This document shows, in pieces, positions 9,918 to 20,575 of a stretch of DNA of 64,000 bases. Below the pieces are notes generated by a model that saw nothing but the letters and a program-made list of their open reading frames with translations, was not told where the DNA came from and searched no databases. Made by a program: the position numbers and the translations under genes. Source of the DNA: Siphonodentalium dalli (lineage: Eukaryota; Mollusca; Scaphopoda; Gadilida; Siphonodentaliidae); the NCBI GenBank assembly GCA_032622095.1, contig CP136068.1, forward strand, positions 127,909,989 through 127,973,988, written 5' to 3'. Numbering within the stretch: the stretch's first letter is position 1; each line of letters opens with the position of its first letter.

Positions 9918-11140
9918 ATGGCGTCGCCGACACCAGACTTCAATTTCTCAACATCAAAATTGATGCCTCACCAACTTGACATATCCGTGGAACGCGGTGA
10001 GAGCTTTACTTTGTGGATTCAGCGATGGAAGTATTTCGCAAAGTTGGATGAGCAGTCATCAGATATGCAAATGGCGATATTGCGTTCCTGTTTTACAAAC
10101 GACACACTAAAAGTGGCGATGAACCTGAATCTACCAGAAGCACAGATAGATAAGCCAACTGATGTCATTAAAGCCTTACGGTTACACGTCTGTGGACATG
10201 TCAAATTTGTTATTGAGCGACGTAATTTAACCCTTTACCCAACAAACCGGCCAAAACCGGCCAAATAAAGCTTCAACAGCCTAAAATATCTTCGGTATGT
10301 CGCAATAGAACCATACAAATATGGGTATCATTGGAACCGGCTCCTTGACCACATTGTGATAGTTACAGTTATGCCCTGTGCCAATGCATTCTCTTATATA
10401 TGCGAGTCGACCATGGGTCGCCTCGCATATATAAGAGAATGCATTGGCCTAAACAAAATCTTTTTTTAACACTTTTTACCATTTTTTCTTACATTCTTTA
10501 ACAATTTTATAATTTTTAATGTGTTAAGCCAATGCATTCTCTTATATATGCGAGGCGACCTATGGTCGACTCGCATATATAAGAGAATGCATTGGCACAG
10601 GGCCGTTCTGTTGGGTAAAGGTTTAAATCTACGTCATCAGCACTATGGCGATAGTTTTGATGATTTCTTAACTTATCTCCGAGAACTCACCAAGACCTGC
10701 AAATTCTGTGCTACATGTCAAGAATCTCTTTTGCGTGATCGCATTGTGACCGGCATACGATATGCCGATACGGTAGAGAAACTCTTAGCACAGAAATATT
10801 TGGATCTGACAAAAGCGGTTGAGTTGTGTCGCGCTGAAGAGGTAACTAAACGCTACTGTCGAGATATCACACAGGATGACCATGCAGAAATGAGTGCAAT
10901 TTCAAAATACAAACGACAACAGAAACATAAAAGACATAACAAACATGCAGACACTCGTTCTGATGTTAGCAGGACTTTAGAAACTCCTGTTTGTGCTCGC
11001 TGTACGAAAAGACATTCAGAAGTTTTTGTCCTGCAGCAGATACGAAATGTGCCGTTTGCCTTAGGAATGGACACTGGGCTAAATCCAAGTTATGCACTGG
11101 TTCCAAAGCACCTCAGGCTTCTGGCAAGAAGATGTCGATT
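9918..11140 (+). pseudogene. Mag-like gag, split by a MITE
   Basis: Gag starts at ATG 9918 and runs 103 codons to 10226, where a TTAA MITE (10231-10622) interrupts it. The frame resumes at 10623 in the same phase, so removing the MITE and one TTAA leaves gag continuous. The second part has the typical sequence DFLTYLRELTKTCKFC, then a basic linker and two zinc-binding motifs: first CARCTKRH, then CAVCLRNGHWAKSKLC (CX2CX4HX5C). A 1-nt indel in the T-run at 11023-11027 separates the two knuckles into different frames. In an active element, Gag would form the particle and bind RNA. Translation here would stop inside the MITE at 10268. Confidence 0.8.
10231..10622 (-). mobile_element. TTAA-flanked two-hairpin MITE, copy B, inside gag
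   Basis: A 392-bp element with TTAA at 10227-10230 and 10623-10626, in the opposite orientation to the 6429 copy. The left end is CCCTTTACCCAACA; the right end is TGTTGGGTAAAGGT, with one substitution at the last base. Both ~67-bp hairpins are present (about 10380-10449 and 10529-10597). The TTAA target is the in-frame TTA A of the gag sequence, so this copy is younger than the Mag-like element it sits in. Confidence 0.9.
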
Positions 11141-11503
11141 CGGGTCGGGCCTTTTCTTGATACGATTGTTGAAAGGCAATCGTCAACAGTTTCAGTGACT
11201 GTAGGGGGCGATATAGGAAATGGTAACGTGATTCATGCAGTGCCAGACACTAGGGCTGAATGTACAGCTTGTAGTCTTCACATGTTACGAAAATTAGGCA
11301 TTCACTCTGCCAACCTCCGTTCTCCAACAATGGCCCTCGGAGCTGCAGAAAATCATGAAATTAGAGAGCTTGGTGAAATTGATGCAATTCTAAAGATTGG
11401 GCCATATACGTTCCCAGAAACAGTACATGTGCTTCAAGGGACTAACGGATTTGATATGACCTGGCTGGTCTCGAGGGAATTAGGTTCCATACCTGCTGAC
11501 TAA
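11141..11503 (+). pseudogene. Mag-like aspartic protease remnant
   Basis: This continues the reading frame that begins at 10991 and stops at 11503. The segment VIHAVPDTRAECTACS lies where retroviral-type aspartic proteases have DTGA, so the catalytic glycine is now arginine. The downstream hydrophobic context and ILKIGPYTF are compatible with the rest of a protease domain. The DTR substitution would be expected to inactivate it. About 200 bp between 11503 and 11705 is an unreadable linker with stops. Confidence 0.65.
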
Positions 11504-11704
11504 CCGAAATAGATAATGAATAATGTGAACATAATGTCTCAATCTGCTGGGAATAATGACACAGCCGTGTATGTCCATTCGAGTGTGAGTGAGAGATCAA
11601 TACAGTCTCCCGACCATATGGATGCGACTATGATTTCGACAGTCGATAAGAATCAGCCAACGTTGCCTGATTGAACGGGAGTACCGATTGCATCTATTAC
11701 AGAA

Positions 11705-13275
11705 TTGCTAGATGTCTCCAGAAATGAGAAGCAAATGGGAGACCATACGTGTGCGACATCAGAAGAAATGCGTATTGAAGTTTCAAATACGCTACTGCGT
11801 AGTCAGATGATTACGGAGTTCCCTAACGTATTTGATGGGGAAATACGGACTATGCCCGATGAAGAATTCCGGATCGAATTTAAGAAAAACGCTTCGCCAT
11901 TCTGTACTACTGCCCCTAGAACAGTACCATATGCATACCGGGACAAACTGCAGACAAAGTTGGAAAATATGGTGGCGAATAAAATAATCGTACCTGTAAC
12001 AGAATCGACGGAGTGGTGTGCTCCAACTGTGGTATCTCCAAAAAAAGAATTCAAAATATATTAGACTATGTATTGACTTTACGAAACTGAATAGGTTTGT
12101 AAAACGTGAGCGATACAGCTCCCCTTGCCCACATGAAGCGGTAGCAGATATGGCAGCTTCGAATGTCCAATATTTCGCATCGTTCGACGCACTCAGTGGT
12201 TATTGGCAGTGTCCACTTGCTCCAGAATCTCAACAATTAACAACATTTATCACACCATTCGGAAGATTCATGTTTCAGCGCGCTCCATTTGGAAATTGTT
12301 AATTTCAAAGCATTATAATCGGCGCATGGATGATGCACTTGCTGGCATACCAAGATACCGAAGTGTGGTCGATGATTTAGTTGCATATGATGACAGTTTC
12401 GAGAGTCTAGTGACGCACATTCGCCAAATTCTCCAGAGATGTTAGGACAAAGGAATTTCGCTGAATGCTGGAAAGTTTTACGCTGGTCGAGCAGAAGACG
12501 ATTTCTGTGGTTATCGAGTCAATAAAAATGGTTACACGTTGCAACCGTCGATTACCGAATCCATTCGAAATTTCCCTGTTCCACAGAACATAGCTGACTT
12601 ACGTTCTTTCTTACGATTGGCAAATCATCTCGCCAATTTCACTGACAAAATATCGACATATCTTGATCCGTTACGTCCGTTGTTGAAATCGAAGAATCAT
12701 TTCATTTGGGACACGAAACACGATAACGCGTTCAGCCTTGCTAGGAATTTCTTGTCAACAGCGCCAGTCCTATCGTTCTACGACCCGAAGAAACCCACAT
12801 CTCTGCATGTCGACGCAAGTCGGTTGAATGGTTTGGGATTCGTGTAGTTTCAACTGAATCCGACGACAAAGGAATGGCATATTATTCAAGCGGGATCCCG
12901 TTTCTTATCACCAGCCGAATCAAGATACGTTATGATTGAACTGGAATTTTTTTAGCTGCTGTTTGGGCTGTTTCCAAATGTAATATTTTTCTTGAGGGTC
13001 TTCAACATTTTGACATCGTGATTGACCACCCTCCACTACTCTCTATAATGAGAAACTACACTTTGACCGATATCGATAATCCTCGGTTACAGAGATTACG
13101 CATGAAGTTTCTGCGCTACAACTTCACAACCGTGTGGTCGCCAGGTTCGAAACACCACGCTGCTGACGCTATGTCTCGTAATACCACATCTCAACCAGAC
13201 CAGGACGATCAAATTTTGGAACAAGATGTGGATTACTATGTGAGTGTTTTGAAAGAGTTCTGCTCACTTGGATAA
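11705..13275 (+). pseudogene. Mag-like reverse transcriptase and RNase H, broken
   Basis: RT homology begins near FRIEFKKNASPF and continues through ASFDALSGYWQCPL and FMFQRAPFG to VVDDLVAYD, the position of the catalytic YVDD-type motif. The thumb (ADLRSFLRLANHLANF) follows, then RNase H (LHVDASRLNGLGFV, then VIDHPPLLSIM and KHHAADAMSR). The reading is split by frame changes near 12045 (A-run), 12300 and 12440, and by stops near 12847 and 12955. In a live element this part would copy the RNA genome into DNA. No intact polypeptide is possible here. Confidence 0.82.
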
Positions 13276-13332
13276 AATCTGTGACGACTTGAACCTACAT
13301 GTACAACAGTCCAGGAAGCTTCCCGGGATGAT

Positions 13333-14340
13333 GTGGAATATCAGCAACTATATAGCGTTATTGAGAACGGGTTTCCTAATAATAAGTTAGATTTGCCCGT
13401 AATTGTGCGATCATACTGGTGTGTGGGTGACCGTTTATCCATAGATTCATTGTGTACGGCTGTCGTTTGGTCATCCCCACTAAAATGCGGAGAGAAATCC
13501 TTGAAAATCTACATGATAGTCACCAAGGCATGGAGCGCACAAAGCGAAGAGCGCGACTGATAATGACATTGTGAAGACAGTGCAACCGTGTTCGACGTGT
13601 GCAAGAAACCTTCCCCCACAGTGTAAGGAACCACTCCGGATGCACACCGACCCTACGCGTGTGTTTGAGCACATATGCTCTGATTTGTTCACAAACCATG
13701 GCAGCATGTACCTTGTGATAACTGACGTGAAATCCAGATGGCCATCGATATTCACCCTTGGAAAGAACACGACGGCTTTCTTTCAGAAATACATCGCACA
13801 AGTTCCAGACACTTCTGAAGGAGTGGGGAATTAAGCACGTAACGTCGTCTCTGCGGTATCCACAATCCAATTCACATGCGGAAGCTGGTGTGAAAGCCAT
13901 GCAAAACCTAATTAACGCGTTTTATTCAGAACGTGACAGGAAAGTTGATATGGATAAATGAGCAAAGGGTTTACTGCAATGGCGTAACACACCTAGGTCG
14001 GATGGACGCTCTCCAGCTCAGGTCTAGTGGGAAAGCCATCAACAACCTAATTAATGCGTGTTATTCAGAACGTGACAGGAAAGTTGATATGGATAAATGG
14101 GCTAAAGGTTTACTGCAATGGCGTAACACACCTAGGTCGGATTGACGCTCTTCAGCTCAGGTCGTTTTTGGTTACCCTAGTCAGAGACACACTTCCTGTA
14201 CACAAACGAGCTTTCGCACCAGAATGGCAGATTGCCATAAAAACCGCCGACCACCGTCGTCATCAAACAATAGAAGTTATAGAACAGATTGAAACACGAT
14301 ATAGCGATATAGCGCTTCTGCCAAGAGCTTGCCTCCTTTA
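13333..14340 (+). pseudogene. Mag-like integrase remnant with 139-bp tandem duplication
   Basis: Pieces of integrase are visible: CSTCARNLPPQCK (zinc-binding CX2C), FEHICSDLF (first catalytic D), and KHVTSSLRYPQSNSHAEAGV (third catalytic residue, E). The stretch between VPDT and LKEWGIKH, which would hold the second catalytic D, is deleted and the frame shifts there. From about 13886 to 14163 a 139-bp block is duplicated in tandem (GTGACAGGAAAGTTGATATG at 13933 and 14072), repeating the same integrase codons. The element cannot integrate. Confidence 0.78.
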
Positions 14341-14696
14341 ACTCTTGGGTCGAACGTTGAAATACAATCACATGAGAATAGAGAGTGGGACACCTATGGT
14401 ACCGTAATCGAAGTTGGGTCAAACCGATATTATTTGGTGAAATTAACCTCAGGGCGCGTGTGGCGGAGAAATCGTCGATTCTTACGAAAGCGATACACCG
14501 TGTTGCCACCATCTGTTTCCGAGAAGTTCGTTTCGGACGAACAAAACTCTACACCTCCTTCGATATGTGCCGCCGAACTCTACACCTCCTTCGATATGTG
14601 CCGCCGAACTCTACACCTCCTTCGATATGTGCCGCCGAACCTCGACTCAGCATACGTGACAGACGTCCTCCCCGCCGGCTGATTGAAGAAAGTTAA
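14341..14696 (+). pseudogene. Mag-like integrase C-terminal domain with 31-bp repeats
   Basis: SNVEIQSHENREWDTYGTVI and YYLVKLTSGRVWRRNRRFL match the SH3-like C-terminal domain found at the end of Mag-type integrases. The tail RDRRPPRRLIEES is also typical. At 14543-14640 a 31-bp unit (TACACCTCCTTCGATATGTG...) is repeated three times. The unit is not a multiple of 3, so it shifts frame at each copy. Confidence 0.75.
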
Positions 14697-14810
14697 TTAA
14701 ACAGGACCAATATTGTATGATAATCGCTTAATACAGTTCCACAACTAACTGACTGTGTTTCAATCAATGTACTATGTTAATTTCGAAAGGGATAGAGTAG
14801 TTGTTAGCTT

Positions 14811-14820
14811 CAAAGGAAGA
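14811..14820 (+). other. Polypurine tract of the Mag-like element
   Basis: The purine-rich CAAAGGAAGA directly precedes the 3' LTR start TGTTGG, in the position expected for plus-strand priming. Confidence 0.6.
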
Positions 14821-14935
14821 TGTTGGACTTGAACGCTTTATAATGTACCCCGCTGGCCGGGACCTGTTTTATTTTAGTTCGAGAATAAATCTCACGTTGT
14901 ATTATTAGACTCTGTTATTTGCAAATATCAGAACA
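14821..14935 (+). repeat. 3' LTR of the Mag-like element
   Basis: 115 bp starting TGTTGGACTTGAACGC and ending GAACA. It pairs with 9799-9913. Confidence 0.87.
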
Positions 14936-15211
14936 TAAAAAAATATCACATAGGATCCGGTTTGTCAGGATCATCAATGTAGGATTACACCCTCTTAATC
15001 TCGGATATATGTACTGGAGATAACGAATCCGGCCATTACATTCAGCTATAATTGTGGTTTATCACGGGCTTCTTGAATAGCAAACAACCACAGCATCACT
15101 AAATTCATCCCAGTGGACCCCATTCTGCTTAGGCCTCATCTTCTGGGAAGTATCTATAGTATATAATTAACATTGTTTTTAGTTACGTGTTCCCTTCTGT
15201 TTTGTTTCTAT

Positions 15212-16776
15212 TGTAACCGGCACAGTCCCACACTGGCCAGTGACGCAGTATATGTTCGAATCGGGGATTCTCTTAAATAAGACAAACCACAATATAGGGG
15301 ACACACGATTTATTCTTATTAATAATATATGTATATGTATGTGTATATTCAACTCATTTGGCCATGATCACTATAAACTTCAGTTATGTAAACTCTAACA
15401 CACAATATACTACTTCACTTTAAATATTCTATAAAAGTTCTATTTCCAAATTAATCTAATCTCACTAAATATTTCTATCTAAATTACTAACTAGAAATAT
15501 GAAAGAAATCTTATTAAAGATTTCTGCTAAATACTCGTATGATTTTCAACCAAAAATAATCCAAATATGAAAGAAATCGTATCACTGATTTCTATAAAGT
15601 ATATCTAAGATCCACTAATTTATAAGATATAAGATCACAGGATAAATTCCTTAATTACTATTCAGAGAAAATTACTGTATTTATTCTCACGAAGCAAAAA
15701 CCTATCAGACTAGGTTTTATACAGTTTGGAAACTGAATTCAAACTCAATGTGTGTAATTATTGCTCAAATCCAACTATAAACAATTAAATAAGTGTAAAA
15801 ATGTGTTAAATGTATCAGAAATAGATAGCAAATGATGTCACAACCTACAATTATGCACACTATGTCTCAAAATAGACGGCAAAACACGTCACGATCTATT
15901 AATATACCAACTTGGGTCTCAAATCTATAAATAGCTACCAAATGACGTCACATTCTATAAATATTCCATCTAGGTCTCGAATCTCAAAATAGATACCAAA
16001 TGACGTCACAATCTATAAATACTACAATCGGAACTCCATCACACGAGTTCTATAAATAGACAAATACGTCACTTCCCGCTCATTTTGAAATTCTACCAAC
16101 TATGAATGAAATATTATTTATTCATGAAAATGTGTAATTTAATTCAAACAAAATGTGCCCTATCTATATGCAAATGGGCATGAGTCAACAACAGAACGGC
16201 CTGGTTAGGCCATTACTGAATATTGGAACATGTTCCATGATTTCTAGCACTGCAAGCGACTGAGTGAAGTCTTAATGATGCGACCTACTCTTGTGGAGTT
16301 TGGAAAGGAAGCACACTGAGAGAAGAAAGCACAGGGCTTTTAACCTCTCAAGTGAAAACCAAAACATGGGTTGCGATTGGATCTAAATCAATTGTTTATC
16401 GATTAAATCCAATGGCAAACCATGAAAAATAACCAAGTGTAAACGAAACGATCTGATTGGGTAAGCCTTGACTTTTTGACCCAATCAGAGAAGCCGATAC
16501 GAAATTTGAAGGCGAACACACCAAAATGTCGGACTCTCGGAGCTCCGCAAAATACATCGAAAATACGAGATAATAATTGTCATGGATCGAATACACAATT
16601 GTAATTTTATACATTAATTTGCTGAAACATATTTTAGATGTCCGATCAGGAATAAACCACGCAGGTAAGTCACTAGGTACACAAATCAGTTCTGAAATGG
16701 CTGCTTAACTGTAGCAAGAATCGCACGTTGGGAAATAGGTACACAAATCAGTTCAGAAACGGCTGCGCCCGTCACA
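15212..16776 (-). repeat. 3' LTR of the gypsy element, with CRE-like array
   Basis: 1565 bp, nearly identical to 23755-25319. The differences I see cluster after about 16050. Within 15833-16072 lie five cyclic-AMP-response-element-like sites at 52-64 bp spacing: TGATGTCA (15833), CACGTCAC (15885), TGACGTCA (15943), TGACGTCA (16001) and TACGTCAC (16065). Each sits in a diverged ~58-bp tandem unit with TCTATAAATA nearby. Such an array could act as an enhancer in U3; that role is an inference. Confidence 0.95.
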
Positions 16777-16789
16777 TTCCTCCCTTCTC
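16777..16789 (-). other. Polypurine tract of the gypsy element
   Basis: On the - strand, GAGAAGGGAGGAA sits immediately before the 3' LTR start TGTGACGGG. This is the expected plus-strand primer position. Confidence 0.75.
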
Positions 16790-16849
16790 GAACGCTATGT
16801 CCTCATAGAAAATAAAGTCCCCCATAAATCACATGAAAAACCCCCTCCC

Positions 16850-17443
16850 CTAATCTTCCTTCTTCCTCTCCAACTTCACATTCCACAAGCTTGCCTGTCG
16901 CCTTCTGATCGATCCACCCGGGGAAAAACTAATCCGACAGTCCCTCGCATCATACTCGCTGTTTTGTGGCACCACCACGGTTGGCATACTCTCCCTCACG
17001 GCCTGTGCTGCGTCCCTTTCTGCTGACCTAATCTTTGGACGGTAGCACCTCACGTCACCCGGGTTCCGGTACTTATTGTTCTCAACGACCCGTCGTGTGG
17101 TTCCTTTCGCTACATCCGCCGCCACAGACGGATTCATTTTATGAATCCTTTCAAGGTGGCGGCGGATCTCAGTCTTCTTAACATCGGCTACCCGACACCC
17201 GGCCACTGGACATCCCCACAACACTGTTCGCTGAAAATGGAATCGTTTCCAGTGTTGCCTTAGTGTTGGTAGTGTTCTAAAGTGGTGGTCACCACAGCTC
17301 GCCACCGGACAGCTTGTCCCCCCATCCGGAAACTCATTTCCTGTCAAATCCCAGTCCAGGACATCAAGCTCGTCCTGTTCTACTGTTAATTGTAATATGT
17401 CCACTGTGGATATAAAGATGGTAATCGTTAGCAACAGTTTCAT
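16850..17443 (-). CDS. Gypsy ORF3: two C2H2 zinc fingers
   Basis: A 197-residue ORF between integrase and the 3' LTR, where retroviruses and some gypsy elements carry env. It has two zinc-finger-like motifs: C45-X4-C50-X13-H64-X4-H69 and C78-X4-C83-X12-H96-X4-H101. Both open with CPVA.C. The C-terminal half is basic (RRRQASLWNVKLERKKED at the end). The first ~18 residues (MKLLLTITIFISTVDIL) are hydrophobic and resemble a signal peptide, which is odd for a nucleic-acid-binding protein. An in-frame TAA lies five codons upstream of this ATG, so without splicing the start is fixed. No env features such as a furin site or C-terminal membrane anchor are seen. Function is unknown; DNA/RNA binding or targeting is a guess. 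Confidence 0.7.
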   Translation of the reverse strand: MKLLLTITIFISTVDILQLTVEQDELDVLDWDLTGNEFPDGGTSCPVASCGDHHFRTLPTLRQHWKRFHFQRTVLWGCPVAGCRVADVKKTEIRRHLERIHKMNPSVAADVAKGTTRRVVENNKYRNPGDVRCYRPKIRSAERDAAQAVRESMPTVVVPQNSEYDARDCRISFSPGGSIRRRQASLWNVKLERKKED

Positions 17444-18158
17444 AAGTTTTCCACCTTAGTGGCTGACAACAATGTGACTATGTGTGCGTGTAGTGGTGTA
17501 TAATGTATACATGTATATTTATGGTTGTGTGTCCCCTCATTAACAATAATATGTACAAGGTACTTCATTAAGAAAATAAGCTGTATCTACCCGATTAGTT
17601 GGATTATATTGATTAAGGTAAGTACAGAAAATGATTTAATAACCACCATACCTCTGGTGATATCGACCAATAAAAGGGTTTACCACAGTCAGTAACTGGC
17701 TTTGTCATGATTACATACCTACGGAGTGGTTCACAAACCACTGCTCTCAGTAGTACATGACCCTCACCAGTTTTTAACTCACCCTTGCAGAAAGGAGAAA
17801 GGTTTTTAAAAGAATAACCATCCTGAGACTTTATAAAGCCCACAGAAATTTTATTTCAATACCTTACCTCACATCATTCCGCCAAACAACTACGGGGTTA
17901 TTAAAAATAGCCGCTCTCATTGTAAAAAGGCTGATGTAGGCCAATGATAAGACCCAAACATATAGATATCCAACTAAACGGAAATATACCCTTAATTCCT
18001 ATAAACATCAAACGACTTCACTATAAAAATAGTTACATCAAAAATATCGGTTTAATAAAAACAATCCCCCCAATTAGAATTCTTAATCATGCGAATTCCA
18101 TAATAATATACAACAGAAAATACTGCATGACTAATTCAATCAACAATACATGACCCAT
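17444..18158 (-). other. Gypsy pol-ORF3 spacer, unrecognised
   Basis: About 700 bp between the integrase stop and ORF3. A 76-codon open frame (17613-17843) has no recognised motif. On the - strand, splice-donor-like words occur (GAGGTAAG near 17870, AGGGTGAGT near 17785), so ORF3 may be reached by splicing; this is untested. Confidence 0.4.
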
Positions 18159-20087
18159 TTATGGAGAGTAAATGACAGGTCTACGAATTGTACGTCCACA
18201 TCTAGACCTCTTTGGTTCCTCTTGTGAAGGAGAACTGAATTCGCCTTCATTTTGATCACTGTCATCAGAATCAGACTTTTGAATGTCAATATTTTGACGA
18301 AGAGACTCAACTTCGTCAACTTGCTCAGATGCTATGGTTGGTTCAATTACCCAACCAATAGGGGGTGTAATTCCATAATAGGGTTTCAAATGATCCACAT
18401 GAATGACCACTGAATTTGACTTGCTATTTTTTTTAAGTTGATACAAAACGGGACCAAATTTCTTAATAACTTTGTAAGGACCTATCCACACCATGCCAAG
18501 TTTGAGTTTAGCTTTTGGGGGATACCACCGCCAAACAAATGACTCTTCCGCAAATACCCTTGGTTTACAACCTCTGTCATAATATTTCTTTTGTTTAGAA
18601 GCAGCCTTACCCAAATTTTGATTGACAAAAGCATATGTATCAGTAAGTGTTTTTTCAAGCCATTGAACATATTCAACTGTACACAATGAGTCCATACTAC
18701 CTGGAACTTTACCAAGAATAAGATCAACAGGGGCAGAAATTTCATGGCCAAACATAATGTGATTTGGTGAACAGCCTGTACTGTCATGAACCGTAGATCT
18801 GTAAGCCATTAGAACATAAGGTAAATTTTCATCCCAATTGTTCCTATGTTCGTTTGCATATATACTCAACATAATTTGTAATGTACGATTGTATCTTTCA
18901 ACCACACCATCAGATTGTGGCCGATAAGGTGTTGTCCTAGTTTTTTGAATACCTAGCTTTGCACAGAGTTTGGAAAACAACTCGGACTCAAATTCTCGAC
19001 CTTGATCTGTATGGATTTGTCTAGGAACACCATATCTACAGAAAAATTCAGGAACTAATTTATCAGAAACTGTTAGAGCAGTGTGATCTTTTGTAGCATA
19101 TGCTTCCACAAACTTTGAGAAATAGTCACTTACTACAATGATATATTCATTCCCTGCTTCCGATGTTGGAAGTCTACCAACTATGTCTATTGCTATACGG
19201 TCCAGTGGAGCTCCAGTTACTGATTGATATAACTGAGATTTACCACGACCGATACCTGCTTTAGCTTGAGCACACTTGACACATTCCTGACACCAACGTC
19301 TGATATCAGATGACATACCGGGCCAAAAGACACGTTTTCTAATCAAATCAATAGTTCTATCCCTTCCCATATGACCACCAGTTCGTTTGACATGTAACTC
19401 ATCAAATAACACAGAACGAATTTTACTTGGTGCTACTAATAACAATCGATCAACTTTCCCTAGACCACTATCCTTCCAGCAATAATACAACAGACCTTGA
19501 TGAACATGCAATAAATCCCACAACCCTGCAAGAGTTTTAACTCCAGGAGTTGCATCAAGTAAACTTTCCCTTGATGGTTTTTCCAAGAACTTTATTTTCC
19601 ATGATAATACAGTTTTTATACAATTGTCTTTTGTTTGAAATTCCAACAACTCATCATGATTCCAACCTTGCAACCAGTTACTCTCAAGATTCATTTGATC
19701 ATGACTAGATATGGCAGCAACACATACTGAATCACTAGGCTGTTCTACTAAAGTTGTTATATCACAAGATGCAACATCAGAACCAACTTGAGACTGACGT
19801 GAGTCATTGGCATGACATGGTGTAAACACTTTGTCTTTATCAGACTCAACTGTTTGACAAGATCCAACCAATTTGTTATCACATGACTCAATTATTGCTT
19901 CGGCATGACAAGATGGACATGACATACACTTACAATAATTAGATGGACGCCTGGACAAACCATCAACATTAGAATGCAATTTACCAGCTCGATGTTGGAT
20001 GGTGAAGTCATAAGTTTCTAACACAGTCAACCATCTGGCCAAAATACCTTCTGCATTTTTAAAATTTTTCAACCACTTTAAAGGCAC
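18159..20087 (-). CDS. Gypsy pol, part 2: RNase H tail and integrase
   Basis: The frame opens at the tail of RNase H (WLKNFKNAEGILARWLTVLE, AGKLHSNVDGLSRRP). Integrase follows: a zinc-binding HHCC domain (H...GGHMGRDRTI...CVKCAQAK), then the DDE core with D in LDRIAIDIVG, D in IHTDQGREFE and E in GVVERYNRTL. The C-terminal GPY-type module contains WIGPYKVIKKFGPVLYQL and VIHVDHLKPYYG. About 70 further residues, acidic then basic, end at IYSP. All catalytic residues are kept. The ATG at 20087 belongs to the inserted sequence; in the original element this was one polyprotein with part 1. Confidence 0.92.
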   Translation of the reverse strand: MPLKWLKNFKNAEGILARWLTVLETYDFTIQHRAGKLHSNVDGLSRRPSNYCKCMSCPSCHAEAIIESCDNKLVGSCQTVESDKDKVFTPCHANDSRQSQVGSDVASCDITTLVEQPSDSVCVAAISSHDQMNLESNWLQGWNHDELLEFQTKDNCIKTVLSWKIKFLEKPSRESLLDATPGVKTLAGLWDLLHVHQGLLYYCWKDSGLGKVDRLLLVAPSKIRSVLFDELHVKRTGGHMGRDRTIDLIRKRVFWPGMSSDIRRWCQECVKCAQAKAGIGRGKSQLYQSVTGAPLDRIAIDIVGRLPTSEAGNEYIIVVSDYFSKFVEAYATKDHTALTVSDKLVPEFFCRYGVPRQIHTDQGREFESELFSKLCAKLGIQKTRTTPYRPQSDGVVERYNRTLQIMLSIYANEHRNNWDENLPYVLMAYRSTVHDSTGCSPNHIMFGHEISAPVDLILGKVPGSMDSLCTVEYVQWLEKTLTDTYAFVNQNLGKAASKQKKYYDRGCKPRVFAEESFVWRWYPPKAKLKLGMVWIGPYKVIKKFGPVLYQLKKNSKSNSVVIHVDHLKPYYGITPPIGWVIEPTIASEQVDEVESLRQNIDIQKSDSDDSDQNEGEFSSPSQEEPKRSRCGRTIRRPVIYSP

Positions 20088-20575
20088 GTGAGGCCTTAGT
20101 TGTCGAAAATATTCATATTTGTTCCAATCACCGTAAACAGAAAAACATTAAAACGCATACAGTTTCGTTCATATATACCATGACCATCGCGTAAACAGCA
20201 TGTTATCATAAAGATTTACTATATTTTACCTAAGCAAGAGCCTGATTGTGTTACAGAAGACAGCACAATGCTGCTGGCTAATCACACACAAATGGCATAA
20301 ACGCTCTTTATTCGTTCCATATCAGGAATTCGCCAACAAAGAACGCTCTTTATGTTTACCGTCATAATATAAACAAACACCAGAAAAGTTACTTTTTATG
20401 CTTTTGTTTACATAACAATGGTCAAAGATATGACAATAACATACTGTTTATGCAATATTTCTTAATTGTATACGGACAAAGTCTGTCTACATTTTGTTGT
20501 TCTTTCTGTTTGTGGCGGTTTTTGACGGGTGGAAATATTTTCACAGGATACCCACCGCCAAGGCCAACCGTACCT
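20082..20575. mobile_element. TTAA-flanked 494-bp insertion in pol (alternatively an intron)
   Basis: It separates RNase H residues LK from W. TTAA is present on both sides (20078-20081 and 20576-20579). The ends are imperfect inverted repeats: AGGCACGTGAGGCCTTAGTT at the left and, reading inward from the right, AGGTACGGTTGGCCTTGGCG (about 14 of 20 match). Removing the body and one TTAA joins the pol frame exactly. On the - strand the insert also starts GTACGG after AAAG and ends TTTAAAG, so GT-AG splicing would give the same join. The polypyrimidine tract is poor, so a non-autonomous transposon is preferred. Confidence 0.75.

Larger units (their letters stand above)
9799..14935 (+). mobile_element. 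Degenerate Mag-like Ty3/gypsy LTR retrotransposon
   Basis: A 5.1-kb element with 115-bp LTRs and the order gag, protease, RT, RNase H, integrase. Very short LTRs, a gag with two different zinc-binding knuckles, and the integrase tail with RNRRFLRKR followed by RRPPRRL fit the Mag lineage (inference from remembered family features). It is dead: gag holds a 392-bp MITE, several frameshifts and stops break pol, the protease DTG triad reads DTR, and the integrase core has lost the segment with its second catalytic aspartate. I find no clear target duplication (AATAC before, TAAAA after). Confidence 0.88.

Noticed and set aside
9799-14935. A functional second retrotransposon
   Set aside because: A MITE in gag, a DTR protease, several frameshifts and stops in RT, and a deleted integrase core rule out activity.
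16396-16614. 72-codon frame present in both gypsy LTRs (also 24939-25157)
   Set aside because: It is in U3 of the LTR with no recognised motif. Conservation is explained by the LTRs being near-identical.
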